Shown here: positions 1 to 8,625 of the stretch, piece after piece
How positions within the stretch are numbered: position 1 is the first letter of the stretch
How the letters are laid out: each line of letters begins with the position of its first letter
Assembly (NCBI GenBank): GCA_000613465.1
Contig: BAJA01000015.1
Location: 42,461-106,460, forward strand
Reading direction: 5' to 3'
DNA: 64,000 nt
Source of the DNA: Bacteroides nordii WAL 11050 = JCM 12987
GTDB taxonomy: Bacteria > Bacteroidota > Bacteroidia > Bacteroidales > Bacteroidaceae
Notes under the pieces: model-generated
What the model was told of the DNA's origin: nothing
Databases searched by the model: none
Seen by the model: the letters and a program-made list of their open reading frames with translations, nothing else
Translations under genes and position numbers: made by a program

Positions 1-1
1 T

Positions 2-364
2 GGTAAAACAGTAGAGCAAGTGTCTATGTATGTGCAGTCTCTGTTTCGTGCTTCGGTTCAGCCTTATTTAATTTCCTGGTATAAATACAACCCTCAGACG
101 GTTATTGCCTCTCTAAAGATACCGGTATTGATCGTTCAGGGTAAAAAAGATATTCAGGTCTCTGTAAAAGATGCCGAACTGTTGAAGAAATCAAAGCCTA
201 CAGCAGAATTACTTTTGATTGACTCTATGAATCACGTATTAAAAGATTGTGAGACAATGGAACCTCAGAAGCAAATGTCTATATATACAAACCCTTCTTT
301 ACCAGTCAATGCGACTCTTATATCGTCACTGAATACTTTTATAAGGAAATATAATAAAAAATGA
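2..364 (+). CDS. alpha/beta hydrolase, C-terminal part (5' end outside window)
   Basis: The frame is open from the first bases of the window, so only the C-terminal ~120 residues of a longer protein are seen. The segment PVLIVQGKKDIQVSVKDAE is the typical alpha/beta-hydrolase strand and turn that carries the catalytic acid (GKKD). LLIDSMNHVLKD supplies the catalytic His near the C-terminus. The nucleophile Ser lies upstream, outside the window. The substrate cannot be told. The stop codon overlaps the next start (ATGA), so the gene is translationally coupled to the DUF2089 gene and probably shares an operon with it and the YIP1 gene. Confidence 0.8.
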   Translation, partial: GKTVEQVSMYVQSLFRASVQPYLISWYKYNPQTVIASLKIPVLIVQGKKDIQVSVKDAELLKKSKPTAELLLIDSMNHVLKDCETMEPQKQMSIYTNPSLPVNATLISSLNTFIRKYNKK

Positions 365-642
365 GTGAACTAAAGAAACGTCTACCGTTGAAATGTCCTT
401 CTTGTGAAGCCCCACTGAAAGTAGGACGTATGTTTTGTGAGCAATGTGCCACAGAAGTCTGTGGTAGTTTTGAATTACCTTTATTGGCTCGTTTGCCAGA
501 GAAAGAGCAACAGTTTATTATTGATTTTGTGAAATCCAGTGGAAGCCTGAAAGATATGGCCAAAAGTATGGGAGTGAGTTATCCAACCGTACGCAATATA
601 TTGGATGATTTGATTGAAAAACTAACTAAAATGAATATATAA
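361..642 (+). CDS. DUF2089-type zinc-ribbon/helix-turn-helix protein
   Basis: A 93-residue protein. An N-terminal zinc ribbon is formed by Cys12-x2-Cys15 and Cys26-x2-Cys29. A helical C-terminus (SGSLKDMAKSMGVSYPTVRN) looks like a sigma-4/MarR-type helix-turn-helix. This is the DUF2089 layout. The family is thought to be a small transcription regulator, though no target is known. It overlaps the upstream hydrolase by an ATGA junction and lies 1 bp before the YIP1-family membrane gene, so it may regulate its own operon. The domain call is firm and the role is inferred. Confidence 0.8.
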   Translation: MSELKKRLPLKCPSCEAPLKVGRMFCEQCATEVCGSFELPLLARLPEKEQQFIIDFVKSSGSLKDMAKSMGVSYPTVRNILDDLIEKLTKMNI

Positions 643-643
643 A

Positions 644-1228
644 ATGAAGAAAAGAATAGAAATACTTATTAATCCGTTTATTCGGATTGCAGGAATGCAG
701 GCATTAGCCTGGGGGATACTGGGACTGGTAATTTCTACATTATTGAGCTGGGCATCCGGCTACCATTATCACGGCTTGCTTCATTTTGGTCCCGCTCCCA
801 ATCCCGCCTGGTGGTGCTATTTGGCAGAACATCTTATTGTGTGGTTAGTTCCGGCTACCTTATTCTATTTGGGTGGTCTTATTTTCTCACACTCTAAAAT
901 TCGGATTATAGATGTGTTTGGTACTATATTGTTTGCTCAGCTCCCGATGCTTGTGATGAATTTGATAAATTTCCTACCACCCATGCAAGTATTGTCACAA
1001 ATAGATCCTACGATGTCACCGGCGGAAATACTCTCTATGCCTTATTTTCACTTGGCAATAGTTTTGTCGCTGATTGGTTTCCCGTTTCTGGTCTTTTCTA
1101 TTATTTGGATGGTGCAGGCATTGAAAGTGTCTTGTAATCTAAAGAAGTCTCATTTGTGGATAGTAGCTGTTATTGGAATTTTGGGTGGTGATGTACTTTG
1201 CCGGATTCTCATCCGGTTATTTTATTAA
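644..1228 (+). CDS. YIP1 family integral membrane protein
   Basis: A 194-residue hydrophobic protein with about five membrane segments, at roughly residues 18-38, 62-82, 92-112, 133-156 and 168-192. The pattern and length fit the bacterial YIP1 (Yip1-domain) family, which has no established biochemical role. It starts 1 bp after the DUF2089 stop and is the last gene of the short + operon. It is followed by a gap of about 280 bp that holds a predicted small RNA on the other strand. Confidence 0.7.
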   Translation: MKKRIEILINPFIRIAGMQALAWGILGLVISTLLSWASGYHYHGLLHFGPAPNPAWWCYLAEHLIVWLVPATLFYLGGLIFSHSKIRIIDVFGTILFAQLPMLVMNLINFLPPMQVLSQIDPTMSPAEILSMPYFHLAIVLSLIGFPFLVFSIIWMVQALKVSCNLKKSHLWIVAVIGILGGDVLCRILIRLFY

Positions 1229-1329
1229 TATAATGGTGGTTATTTACAAATTGGATTATCATTAAAGTACAGATCCATATAGATAAATGTAAAATTTATA
1301 AAGAATTTATGTTTTTCAGGTATGGGCAT

Positions 1330-1391
1330 AAAAAAAGGAGCAACGCCTTGCTCCAACCTTTGTTAACCTTAAATCTAATACTATGAAAAAC
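1330..1391 (-). ncRNA. predicted small RNA ending in an intrinsic terminator
   Basis: On the minus strand a complete promoter (1398-1428) is followed after about 45 nt by a GGAGCAA/TTGCTCC hairpin (1337-1354) and a run of seven Us. No start codon with a sensible ORF lies between them. The predicted transcript is about 60 nt. It lies downstream of the viaA-like gene, on the same strand. It could instead be the processed 3' end of the ravA-viaA message, but the near-perfect promoter argues for its own transcript. The start point is assumed to be about 7 nt after the -7 box. Confidence 0.55.
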
Positions 1392-1397
1392 ACATTA

Positions 1398-1428
1398 CAA
1401 AGGTACGGCCTTTTTGCACATTTGCAAA
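1398..1428 (-). promoter_or_regulatory. Bacteroides-type promoter for the small RNA
   Basis: Reading the minus strand, TTTG (1425-1428) is followed by exactly 19 bases and then TACCTTTG (1398-1405). This matches the Bacteroides primary-sigma consensus TTG-N19-21-TAnnTTTG with no mismatch. Confidence 0.65.
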
Positions 1429-1509
1429 TTAACCAAGAAAAATCTTCTGTTATATAACATGTTTTAATAATTAAATCGTCTATTTTTCTTCTCTTTCACA
1501 TAATTTTCT

Positions 1510-2915
1510 TCATTTTCCATCGTCCGGCGTATCTCCCCGTGCGGGAAGCACCTCCCAGTATTTATCGCAAATATCCAGGTAGCTTTGTTTGGGTTCTTCT
1601 CCCATAGACAAGGCATATATTTTTGTTTGGTTCTCTTTTATATGTCGGATGTGGACTGATAATTCTTTATCTATTGGCATCATCTCAAAGTCGGATATCA
1701 TCACCATATCTGCCTCCTGATATCCTTGTGTTTCAATCATCCGGATCGTATGAGCTATGGCAGGAGCAAGATCTGTACCTCCGTGAAAAGATTGGCACAG
1801 GAAATCTACCAGACGATCGAAACTGCTTCCTAAGTCAGTTATTTCGATACATTCCACATCGTCAGAGAAGATTATGATATAGCATTTGCGATGTTGTTTT
1901 TCCGTTAGTTCGGCTATAGCGAGCAGAGCCGATTTGGCCAGTTTCTCTCTTTTCCCTGCCATTGATCCGGAGGTGTCAATACAGACAATAAATGGACCTT
2001 CAGCTTCCTCGGAAACCTGGTTACCCGGCATCTTTTTATCATCCATGGCCCGTAGCTCACGTGAGGCATAATCAATCATTTGAAGCTTTTTCTCGGCATA
2101 TCGTTCAAAGAAAACAGGTTGCAGGGCTTTTTCTGCCAGATAACAATATTCAATTGGTAACAGACTGTTCAGATCATTGCCTTCACAAATACCGGTAATG
2201 TCACTCCGGGTCGAGTGAGTGATGATCTGTTCTTTATGGATTCCGGCTGTCATCTTAAAACGTTTCTGTATACCTTGATGCCGTTTGTCTAATTTCTCAA
2301 TTAACTCTTGTATGGCAGGAGTTTTTTTGATTGTCTCATCATATCCAGTATCTGTTCCGCTATTTGTTTATGGTTTCGGAGCAACCATACCAACCGGGAA
2401 CCTCCCCGGACAGGCAGATTCTTAGAGAGCGATAATTGCAGGCGGTAAAACTCTTCGCACAGGCGGTTGATATGCTCCATCTGGTAATTGAACTCATTGT
2501 TGGACAACAATTGATGCCATTTGTCGAAGAAAAGTATTCGCAATGCTTTCCACTCTTTAGAACGGGGTTTGAGGGCATGAAATCGTTCCAGATAGTATTT
2601 CACATTGAGATCTACCAGATTATACTTCATAGAAAGTGGATAAGCGCTATTCTCCAGAAAACGTAGAAACTTTGTATCTGAAGCTTCATCCGTTTCATGA
2701 AAATACTCCCACTGACTGGCATACCTTGAATAAAATTCTTGCAGAGAGGGCAGGGTATGACGAAAGTATTGCCGGATGTCGGTTTCCAGTTCTTCGGGCT
2801 TGACGATGAGGTTGTGCAACTGCTCATCATATACCTCGTAGGCAATATCCTGCAAACGGTCATAATACCTGTCTTGCAGTTCTTTCAGCCTAATAGTCCC
2901 TGTTCTCTTGTTCAT
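1510..2915 (-). CDS. viaA: ViaA-like VWA-domain protein (frameshifted as given)
   Basis: Two minus-strand frames (start at 2915 to stop at 2301, then 2253 to 1510) join into one 468-residue protein if one A is added to the A7 run at 2322-2328. The bridging frame between them is open, and 468 residues is close to the 483 of E. coli ViaA. The N-terminal half is helical. The C-terminal half is a von Willebrand A domain with a full MIDAS: DTSGS, then Thr in GGTDL, then Asp in MISDFEM. The start codon at 2915 overlaps the 3' end of the MoxR gene by about 25 bp, so the two are coupled. In E. coli, RavA-ViaA links a MoxR ATPase to respiratory and metal-centre maturation. The run in frame, TCA AAA AAA CTC, is also a possible -1 slippery site. 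Confidence 0.8.
1518..1559 (-). repeat. CTCCCCGTGCGGGAAG element, copy A (3' end of viaA)
   Basis: The core CTCCCCGTGCGGGAAGCACC, flanked by ATCGTCCGGCG, overlaps the last codons (VLPARGDTPDDGK) of the ViaA-like gene. See also 37659-37698. Confidence 0.65.
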
Positions 2916-4467
2916 GGGCATGAGCAATGATTCGCAACTCGTTCCGATAATTTTCAATGATATGGGCTGTACCATTCAGGATTCGTTTCAGATCCCCTTT
3001 TTGTTTGGCGTTCAGAAAGAGGTGTTCCTTGGCATATTCGTTTTCCCGTTCAGATAGTTTTTTAAATTCTGTTTCCATGTTATGCAGTAAATCTATTACC
3101 TCTTGTAACCGGAACTCAAAGGGGGTACTCGCATCTTCATTCTGTTCGGGTAATGGAGCACAATCGTCATAGCAGAGTAGCGGATACTCCTGGTTATTGA
3201 CAAACACGGAACGGTTTCCTTTTCGCAGGGAATAAATATCTTTCTGAGCGATACTGCGGTTTTTTACAAAATCATATACCTTCAGTACTTTGTTTACCGG
3301 ACGGAATTTATCCTGCTGGATATAAAACAGGCGGTTGCTGTCTTTCTTCAGATTCTGATAGTCGGACGCAAACATAAGCAGGTTTCCGGCAATGCGATAT
3401 CCTTCGATGCGATGATAGAAAGTATCTACCACCTGAATAGCAGGGTCGCTGATTTCCCGCAGACTGTGTTCTGCTTTCATATCTTCTTTGAGTGCATCCA
3501 GTTTTTGTTCCAGCTGTTTTTCGTCTAACAGATAGGTGTTGATACTATCAGTGATGGCCCGCTGTACAATATCTTCGGCAATGGGAAATTGGCTTACCTC
3601 GTCCCAGATGCAATAGGGGATCAGCAGGCAATCGGCAAAGCAGACTGCTGATGATTCGTTCAGATAGGCCGAAGTGCGTAGCAACCCAACCATTTTTTTC
3701 CAGCGGCGGTCTGATATATAAATAGGAGGAAGATTCGCCTCCCGTTGTGTATTATATTGTTCTACGGTTCGTTTGATGGTATGTATTAGTTCAAAGAAGG
3801 TATAATGTAATGTTACTTTTTCCGCTTCCTCCTGCAGGGCTGAGTATTCTTTAGGACTGATTGTCAGTTTCTCCGGAATGCAAGGTTCGGTGTCCCGTGT
3901 AGAAGCAATCATGCGATCAAAAGCAAATTCCTGTTCAATACAGCCCACGAACTGCCGGATCAGAAAGCGGTCATAGAGAGCTTCCAGTCCTTCTCCTTTG
4001 GCAGGTAATTCGTTAGAAGCCGCAATCAATACTTTCAGGGGGACTTTTACTGTGAACTGCCCGTTACGGTATATCTTTTCATTGATAACAGTCAGCAAAG
4101 AGTTCTGAATTGCCGGACCGGCTTTCCATATTTCATCCAGAAAGACTACCGAGGCCGTAGGCAGATATCCCTCCGTGATTCGTTCATAAGTGTCTTCATC
4201 TTTCAGCTTAGAGATGGAAACCGGACCGAATATCTCATCCGGTGTGCTAAACCTGGACATCAGATACTCAAATGCACTGTTTTCTTTGAATGCATATTTA
4301 AGTCTTCGGGCTACCAAGCTCTTGGCAACTCCCGGAGGACCTAACAGAAAGATACTTTCTCCGGCAATGGCTGCCAGAAGGGAAAGGGCTATGGTGTGTT
4401 CTTTCTCAAACACGCCTTCGTTGAGGGCATTGAGAAGCTTAGTGATACGTGGTTTTATGGAGTTCAT
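2890..4467 (-). CDS. ravA: RavA-like MoxR family AAA+ ATPase
   Basis: A 525-residue AAA+ protein. It has Walker A GPPGVAKS (residues 43-50), Walker B VVFLDE (107-112) and the MoxR-type sensor segment AASNELPAKGEG. The long C-terminal part (about 300-525) is mostly helical, ending in a coiled-coil-like stretch, which fits RavA-class MoxR proteins (E. coli RavA is about 500 residues). MoxR ATPases act as chaperones with VWA partners, and here the VWA partner is the overlapping downstream gene. It is transcribed away from the AAA-like/nuclease gene, with about 98 bp between the two starts. Confidence 0.85.
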   Translation of the reverse strand: MNSIKPRITKLLNALNEGVFEKEHTIALSLLAAIAGESIFLLGPPGVAKSLVARRLKYAFKENSAFEYLMSRFSTPDEIFGPVSISKLKDEDTYERITEGYLPTASVVFLDEIWKAGPAIQNSLLTVINEKIYRNGQFTVKVPLKVLIAASNELPAKGEGLEALYDRFLIRQFVGCIEQEFAFDRMIASTRDTEPCIPEKLTISPKEYSALQEEAEKVTLHYTFFELIHTIKRTVEQYNTQREANLPPIYISDRRWKKMVGLLRTSAYLNESSAVCFADCLLIPYCIWDEVSQFPIAEDIVQRAITDSINTYLLDEKQLEQKLDALKEDMKAEHSLREISDPAIQVVDTFYHRIEGYRIAGNLLMFASDYQNLKKDSNRLFYIQQDKFRPVNKVLKVYDFVKNRSIAQKDIYSLRKGNRSVFVNNQEYPLLCYDDCAPLPEQNEDASTPFEFRLQEVIDLLHNMETEFKKLSERENEYAKEHLFLNAKQKGDLKRILNGTAHIIENYRNELRIIAHAHEQENRDY

Positions 4468-4565
4468 GCTTTTTCAATTAAAATGCAAAAATACGAATAA
4501 ACTTAAATTATCTCATCCAAAAGGTGTATATTCGCAATATCAAATTCATATAAGAAGAGTAGGTT

Positions 4566-6293
4566 ATGAAATCAACAGTAAGAATCACTGTGCCTTATGC
4601 TGTGGCAAACTATGTAGAAATGCGCGAACGTGGATTTTACTATGTGGACAAGACAATGTTTATTCCCGATCTGGAACTATATAAAGCTCCTGTCTTTTTG
4701 CGTCCGCGCCGTTTCGGAAAGAGCTTGTTAGTGTCTATGTTGGCCGCTTACTATGATTTGAATATGGCAGATCGTTTTACAGAATTGTTTGGAGACACAT
4801 ACGTTGGAAGTAATCCTACAAAAGAGCATAATAAATATCTCGTGCTTCGTTTCGACTTCTCTAAAATGGTAGTAACCGATACACTGGAAGGGTTACAAAA
4901 GAACTTTAATGATTTGAATTGCGGAGTCATCTATGATATGGTGAAAGCCGATGCCAGGTATGCACGTTTATTCCCGGATTTTGAATTTAGTGATAAAACC
5001 GATGTCACAAAGATGTTGGAGGATATGTTGCGTTACGTATCGTCCCATAATCTTCCTCCGGTATATCTTCTTATTGATGAATATGACAATTTTACCAACC
5101 AGTTGTTGACTGCTTACAAAGATCCGCTCTATGAGCAAGTGACTACTGCCGACAGTTTCTTACGTACTTTCTTTAAAATAATAAAGGCAGGTATCGGTGA
5201 GGGAAGCATACGTACCTGTTTCTGTACAGGAGTACTTCCCGTCACAATGGACGATTTGACCAGTGGATACAACATTGCGGAGATCTTGACACTCGAACCT
5301 GACTTTCTAAATATGCTTGGCTTTACTCATGCAGAGGCAGAAGTGTACCTACGCTATGTACTCCGAAAATATTCCGGTAACGAAGAACAATTCGATGAAA
5401 TATGGAAACTGATCGTGAGCAACTATGACGGTTACCGGTTTCAGCCTAATGCGGAGCCTTTGTTTAATTCTACCATACTGACTTACTTTCTTAAAAAGTT
5501 TGCTGTCAATGGTATTGTTCCCGATGAAATGATTGATGAGAATTTGCGTACAGACATCCATTGGATTCGTCGGCTTGCGTTGAGTCAGGAGAATGCCAAA
5601 CAGTTGCTCAATACATTGGTGATGGAAGATGAAATAGCTTATGCACAGCCTGATTTACGAAGCAAGTTCAATAAGCAGAAGTTTTTCGACAAGAATTTCT
5701 ATCCTGTCTCCTTGTTTTATTTGGGCATGACGACATTGAAGAATTCCTTCCGAATGACGTTGCCCAACCTGACCATGCGTAGCATTTATATGGATTATTA
5801 TAACCAGTTGAATGACATTGATAACTTTGCAAACCGCTACGTTCCTGCCTTTGAACAATTTACTCACGACCGGCGTATGGAAGGTATTTTCCATAACTAC
5901 TACGATCAATACCTTGGGCAGTTTCCCGCACAGGTATTCGATAAGATGAATGAGAATTTCATTCGTTGTTCGTTCTTTGAACTGTGTTCGCGTTATCTGA
6001 GCCAATGCTACACCTTTGCATTAGAACAGAACCATCCTGCCGGACGTTCGGATTTTGAGATGACAGGAATTCCCGGAACGGAATATTATAAGGATCACCG
6101 GATTGTAGAGTTCAAGTATTTCAAAGCAAGCGAAGCAAAGAAAGTACTGGCACTCAATGCTCCACGTCGCGAAGATGTGGAACAGGTGAAGCAATATGCG
6201 AAAACAATTTGCGTACAATTCCCATACTATAATATACAAATGTATGTGGTGTATGTGGCTGCTAATAAAGGATACAAATTCTTTGAAGTATAA
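4566..6293 (+). CDS. AAA-ATPase-like protein with C-terminal PD-(D/E)XK nuclease domain
   Basis: A 575-residue protein of the family (AAA-ATPase_like plus PDDEXK_9) that is present in many copies in Bacteroides. It opens with the family's typical TVPYAVANYVEMRERGFYYVDKT segment, then a P-loop RPRRFGKS (46-53) and Walker B LLIDEYDNF (about 167-175). The C-terminal nuclease-like domain shows GRSDFEM (near 493) and VEFKYFKA (near 514), the D...ExK signature. The biological role is unknown, and mobile or defence roles have been suggested for the family. A hairpin terminator follows at 6314-6350. Confidence 0.85.
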   Translation: MKSTVRITVPYAVANYVEMRERGFYYVDKTMFIPDLELYKAPVFLRPRRFGKSLLVSMLAAYYDLNMADRFTELFGDTYVGSNPTKEHNKYLVLRFDFSKMVVTDTLEGLQKNFNDLNCGVIYDMVKADARYARLFPDFEFSDKTDVTKMLEDMLRYVSSHNLPPVYLLIDEYDNFTNQLLTAYKDPLYEQVTTADSFLRTFFKIIKAGIGEGSIRTCFCTGVLPVTMDDLTSGYNIAEILTLEPDFLNMLGFTHAEAEVYLRYVLRKYSGNEEQFDEIWKLIVSNYDGYRFQPNAEPLFNSTILTYFLKKFAVNGIVPDEMIDENLRTDIHWIRRLALSQENAKQLLNTLVMEDEIAYAQPDLRSKFNKQKFFDKNFYPVSLFYLGMTTLKNSFRMTLPNLTMRSIYMDYYNQLNDIDNFANRYVPAFEQFTHDRRMEGIFHNYYDQYLGQFPAQVFDKMNENFIRCSFFELCSRYLSQCYTFALEQNHPAGRSDFEMTGIPGTEYYKDHRIVEFKYFKASEAKKVLALNAPRREDVEQVKQYAKTICVQFPYYNIQMYVVYVAANKGYKFFEV

Positions 6294-6313
6294 ACATACT
6301 AAACAAGCATTGT

Positions 6314-6350
6314 AAAAATACGTACTTTATGGGTGTAAAAGTACGTATTT
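6314..6350 (+). terminator. hairpin after the AAA-like/nuclease gene
   Basis: AAATACGTACTTT and its inverted copy flank a 6-8 nt loop, about 20 bp after the stop codon. The stem is A-rich on the 5' side and T-rich on the 3' side, so it could terminate in both directions. Confidence 0.55.
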
Positions 6351-6721
6351 AAGTCACTATTAATTACCTATTTAACGCATACTTAAAATAGTACTTTTGT
6401 ATGCAATAAATATCTATATTGAAATGCTTGATTTCTAATAAGATACCTGCCTGATATATCGTTTTTCTGCTCTTACTACTCTATTACTTCATCCATCGAA
6501 AACGTTTTAGTGCCTATTTTAGTAACTATAAAAAATATCGTAGTAATAATCCCTTGTTTTCATTTTATCCATCTGATTGAACGTAATGCGTATATAATTT
6601 TTGCATGATACACACTAATATAGCATGTATAATCACGCTTTTTGACTCTTTATGTGTATTTTGCTTTTATCGTATTTTGTTATATCTTTTATTTATCATA
6701 CCTTTATCGCATCTTTAATGT

Positions 6722-6874
6722 TTGTATATAGTTTTAAATAAAAGTAAACTAATTGTTCTTGTCTCTAAAATCGCCAAATTGAATGAGACTGCACAAGGAC
6801 AATTTTTAGGCAGCATGTATTTTCTTCTGAATGAATGTGATGATGATTTTCATGCTGCTTTCTTATTTTTTTAG
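6722..6874 (+). CDS. possible leader-like small peptide ORF (remnant)
   Basis: From a TTG codon the frame reads 50 codons with the core SKIAKLNETAQGQFLGS. This resembles the leader of Bacteroidales ribosomal natural-product precursors (a helical leader with LNE ending near Gly-Gly). There is no ATG, the expected GG is GS, and the tail is short, so this may be a decayed copy. The same 14 residues recur in the next ORF through a 42-bp DNA repeat. A C39-like peptidase gene lies downstream, and that fold is used elsewhere to cut GG leaders. The function is inferred. Confidence 0.3.
   Translation: MYIVLNKSKLIVLVSKIAKLNETAQGQFLGSMYFLLNECDDDFHAAFLFF
6756..6797 (+). repeat. 42-bp direct repeat, copy 1
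   Basis: This segment is identical over 42 bases to 6994-7035, 238 bp downstream. Both copies are read in the same frame and encode LVSKIAKLNETAQ, so it is probably a duplicated gene start. Confidence 0.9.
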
Positions 6875-6891
6875 ATAAAACAAAGAATTTA

Positions 6892-6922
6892 TTTGTATAA
6901 TTCTTTTTTTTATTTAATTTTG
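6892..6922 (+). promoter_or_regulatory. Bacteroides-type promoter
   Basis: TTTG (6892-6895), a 19-base spacer and TAATTTTG (6915-6922) match the TTG-N19-TAnnTTTG consensus fully. The likely start point is near 6929, just upstream of the second leader-like ORF. This may also be the promoter that feeds the long block starting at 7527. Confidence 0.6.
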
Positions 6923-6941
6923 CGAGCATAGACAAACAAGT

Positions 6942-7232
6942 TTGAAGGAACTTGTTTTTGTAATAAAAATATTAGTTAACGAGCGTAAGCTGATTCTTGT
7001 CTCTAAAATCGCCAAATTGAATGAGACTGCACAAGAAAATAGTAACGGTTGTTTAGCTTGTATTATTATAACCTGTATCTATCTTACCTTTCTTTTTCTA
7101 TTGAGAATGAAGGGTAACTATGGCTCTTCTTATAATATAACGAAGCGTAGACAAAGTTGTTCATTTGTGCAGTGGGTGTTTGGCGATACCTGGAGACGAA
7201 TGACGATTGGGTCTGCGCTTTTCGTGTTTTGA
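6942..7232 (+). CDS. leader-like small protein, uncertain
   Basis: A 96-codon frame from TTG, just after a strong promoter. Residues 17-31 (KLILVSKIAKLNETA) repeat the segment of the upstream ORF. A Cys-containing hydrophobic stretch follows (GCLACIIITCIYLTFLFLL) and then a basic tail. It could be a diverged natural-product precursor or small membrane peptide, or a chance frame over a decayed duplicate. No ATG start is present. Confidence 0.3.
   Translation: MKELVFVIKILVNERKLILVSKIAKLNETAQENSNGCLACIIITCIYLTFLFLLRMKGNYGSSYNITKRRQSCSFVQWVFGDTWRRMTIGSALFVF
6994..7035 (+). repeat. 42-bp direct repeat, copy 2
   Basis: An exact copy of 6756-6797, placed about 65 bp after the predicted transcription start. 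Confidence 0.9.
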
Positions 7233-7526
7233 TTAATCAATATTAAGAAAAAAAGAGTGATGTTTCAATGAAATATCAGATGTTTAATTATTTTATTTGG
7301 TCGATAAAAATAATATAATATGAGAACATTAATAAAAAAGATTTCTCACAATAGCTATGGGATACGTACCAAGTGGGTTTTTGAAAATTTGAGAATAATA
7401 CAGAAACAAAGGTTACTTTTTCCATCCTTTAGTCATTAATAAATATAATAATTAAATAGTGAGTCCGTGGAGTGAAAGATTTATCTATATACAAGACTCT
7501 TCATCGGAAACAAAATAATCAAAGTT
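7233..7526 (+). other. AT-rich gap before the long block
   Basis: No convincing gene is seen. A 39-codon ATG frame at 7320-7439 (starting MRTLIKKISHNS) has no recognisable similarity and may be chance. The stretch is very AT-rich and probably holds the 5' untranslated region of the operon starting at 7527. Confidence 0.4.
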
Positions 7527-8621
7527 ATGGCAGATATATTTGAAGCTAATAGATTGGTTGGTGATGCTGTTAATCCTTATCAGCAAACATATGCTGATAC
7601 ATGTGCAATTAAGTCACAACAGATTATATTAAATGAATTTGGTATTCCAGCTACGGAAGACCAATTGGTGCAGTATTCTTATGAAAAAGGATGGTATCAT
7701 GGTGATGGATCAGGTACAACGTTTCAAGATATAGGAAATCTCCTTGAGGATGCCAATATTTCTTGTACTCGTCAGGCAGATGCCAATGTGTTTAATCTTG
7801 TTAGTGAGCTTGCACAAGGGCATAAGGTCATTGTTGGCGTTGACTCAGGAGAACTCTGGGGAAATAAATTTAGTGCGTGGTATAATGACTTTTTTAATGG
7901 AGATACACCAGACCATGCACTTATTGTTAGTGGAATTGACACGTCTGATCCTAATAATATACAGGTAATTGTTACAGACCCAGGAAGTGGAGATTATCAT
8001 AAAACATATCCTTTAGATCAATTTATGGATGCATGGTCAGATGCCAATTGCTATATGGTGTCTACAGATGTTGCTGTGCCTGATGTAATTAATGGAATGC
8101 AAAACTTTAATTACGATACAGGGCATATCGATTCTGTGGCAGGTATGGGCTATACTGATTTTCAAATATTCAATGACTTGAGTTATGGTTTACCTGTATA
8201 TGGTCTGAATGGTATGGGTACTTATGACTTTCCTGTGTCTTCTCTAATGGATGCATATTGGGGCGTAGCTAACAATGATATTATGTTTGGCGACATATTC
8301 TCTGGCTATGCTTTTAATGACTATTTGGATATAGATTTAGCCACTCAGATGATGCATAATACATATGAAATGGGATTTAGCCAAATTGATTATGATTCAT
8401 ATTGTATGACTGATCCGGGAATGTGTCTTATGGTAGGATCAGATATGACTTTCATTGATCCGATTAGTAATGGAGATTATAATGAATTTTTGAGTGACTC
8501 TATTGATTATTTCAATAGTATTGGTGACTATAACTCAGCAGTATATTGTCAGCAACAGCAAATGATGCTGGATTTCTGTGATACTCACGATATGGATTTC
8601 TATTCAACTTTTATGTCTTAA
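7527..8621 (+). CDS. C39-like cysteine peptidase with Lys/Arg-free acidic tail
   Basis: A 364-residue protein with no signal peptide. The N-terminal ~185 residues look like a C39/papain-like fold: Cys26 in TYADTCAIKSQQ (preceded by a Gln as oxyanion-hole candidate), His130 in DHALIVSGID and Asp151 in VTDPGSGD. C39 peptidases usually cut Gly-Gly leaders but here there is no transporter domain. From residue 160 to the end (205 residues) there is no Lys or Arg, only a D/Y/M/F/N/S-rich acidic sequence that I do not recognise. It is the first gene of the block and lies 4 bp before the dynamin gene. It could process a peptide or cleave a ubiquitin-like tail. The activity is inferred from the triad only. 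Confidence 0.7.
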   Translation: MADIFEANRLVGDAVNPYQQTYADTCAIKSQQIILNEFGIPATEDQLVQYSYEKGWYHGDGSGTTFQDIGNLLEDANISCTRQADANVFNLVSELAQGHKVIVGVDSGELWGNKFSAWYNDFFNGDTPDHALIVSGIDTSDPNNIQVIVTDPGSGDYHKTYPLDQFMDAWSDANCYMVSTDVAVPDVINGMQNFNYDTGHIDSVAGMGYTDFQIFNDLSYGLPVYGLNGMGTYDFPVSSLMDAYWGVANNDIMFGDIFSGYAFNDYLDIDLATQMMHNTYEMGFSQIDYDSYCMTDPGMCLMVGSDMTFIDPISNGDYNEFLSDSIDYFNSIGDYNSAVYCQQQQMMLDFCDTHDMDFYSTFMS

Positions 8622-8625
8622 TGTT

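Noticed and set aside
7320..7439. A 39-codon ATG frame upstream of the C39-like gene
   Set aside because: It has no similarity to anything known to me, no clear ribosome binding site, and lies in AT-rich DNA where such frames are frequent.
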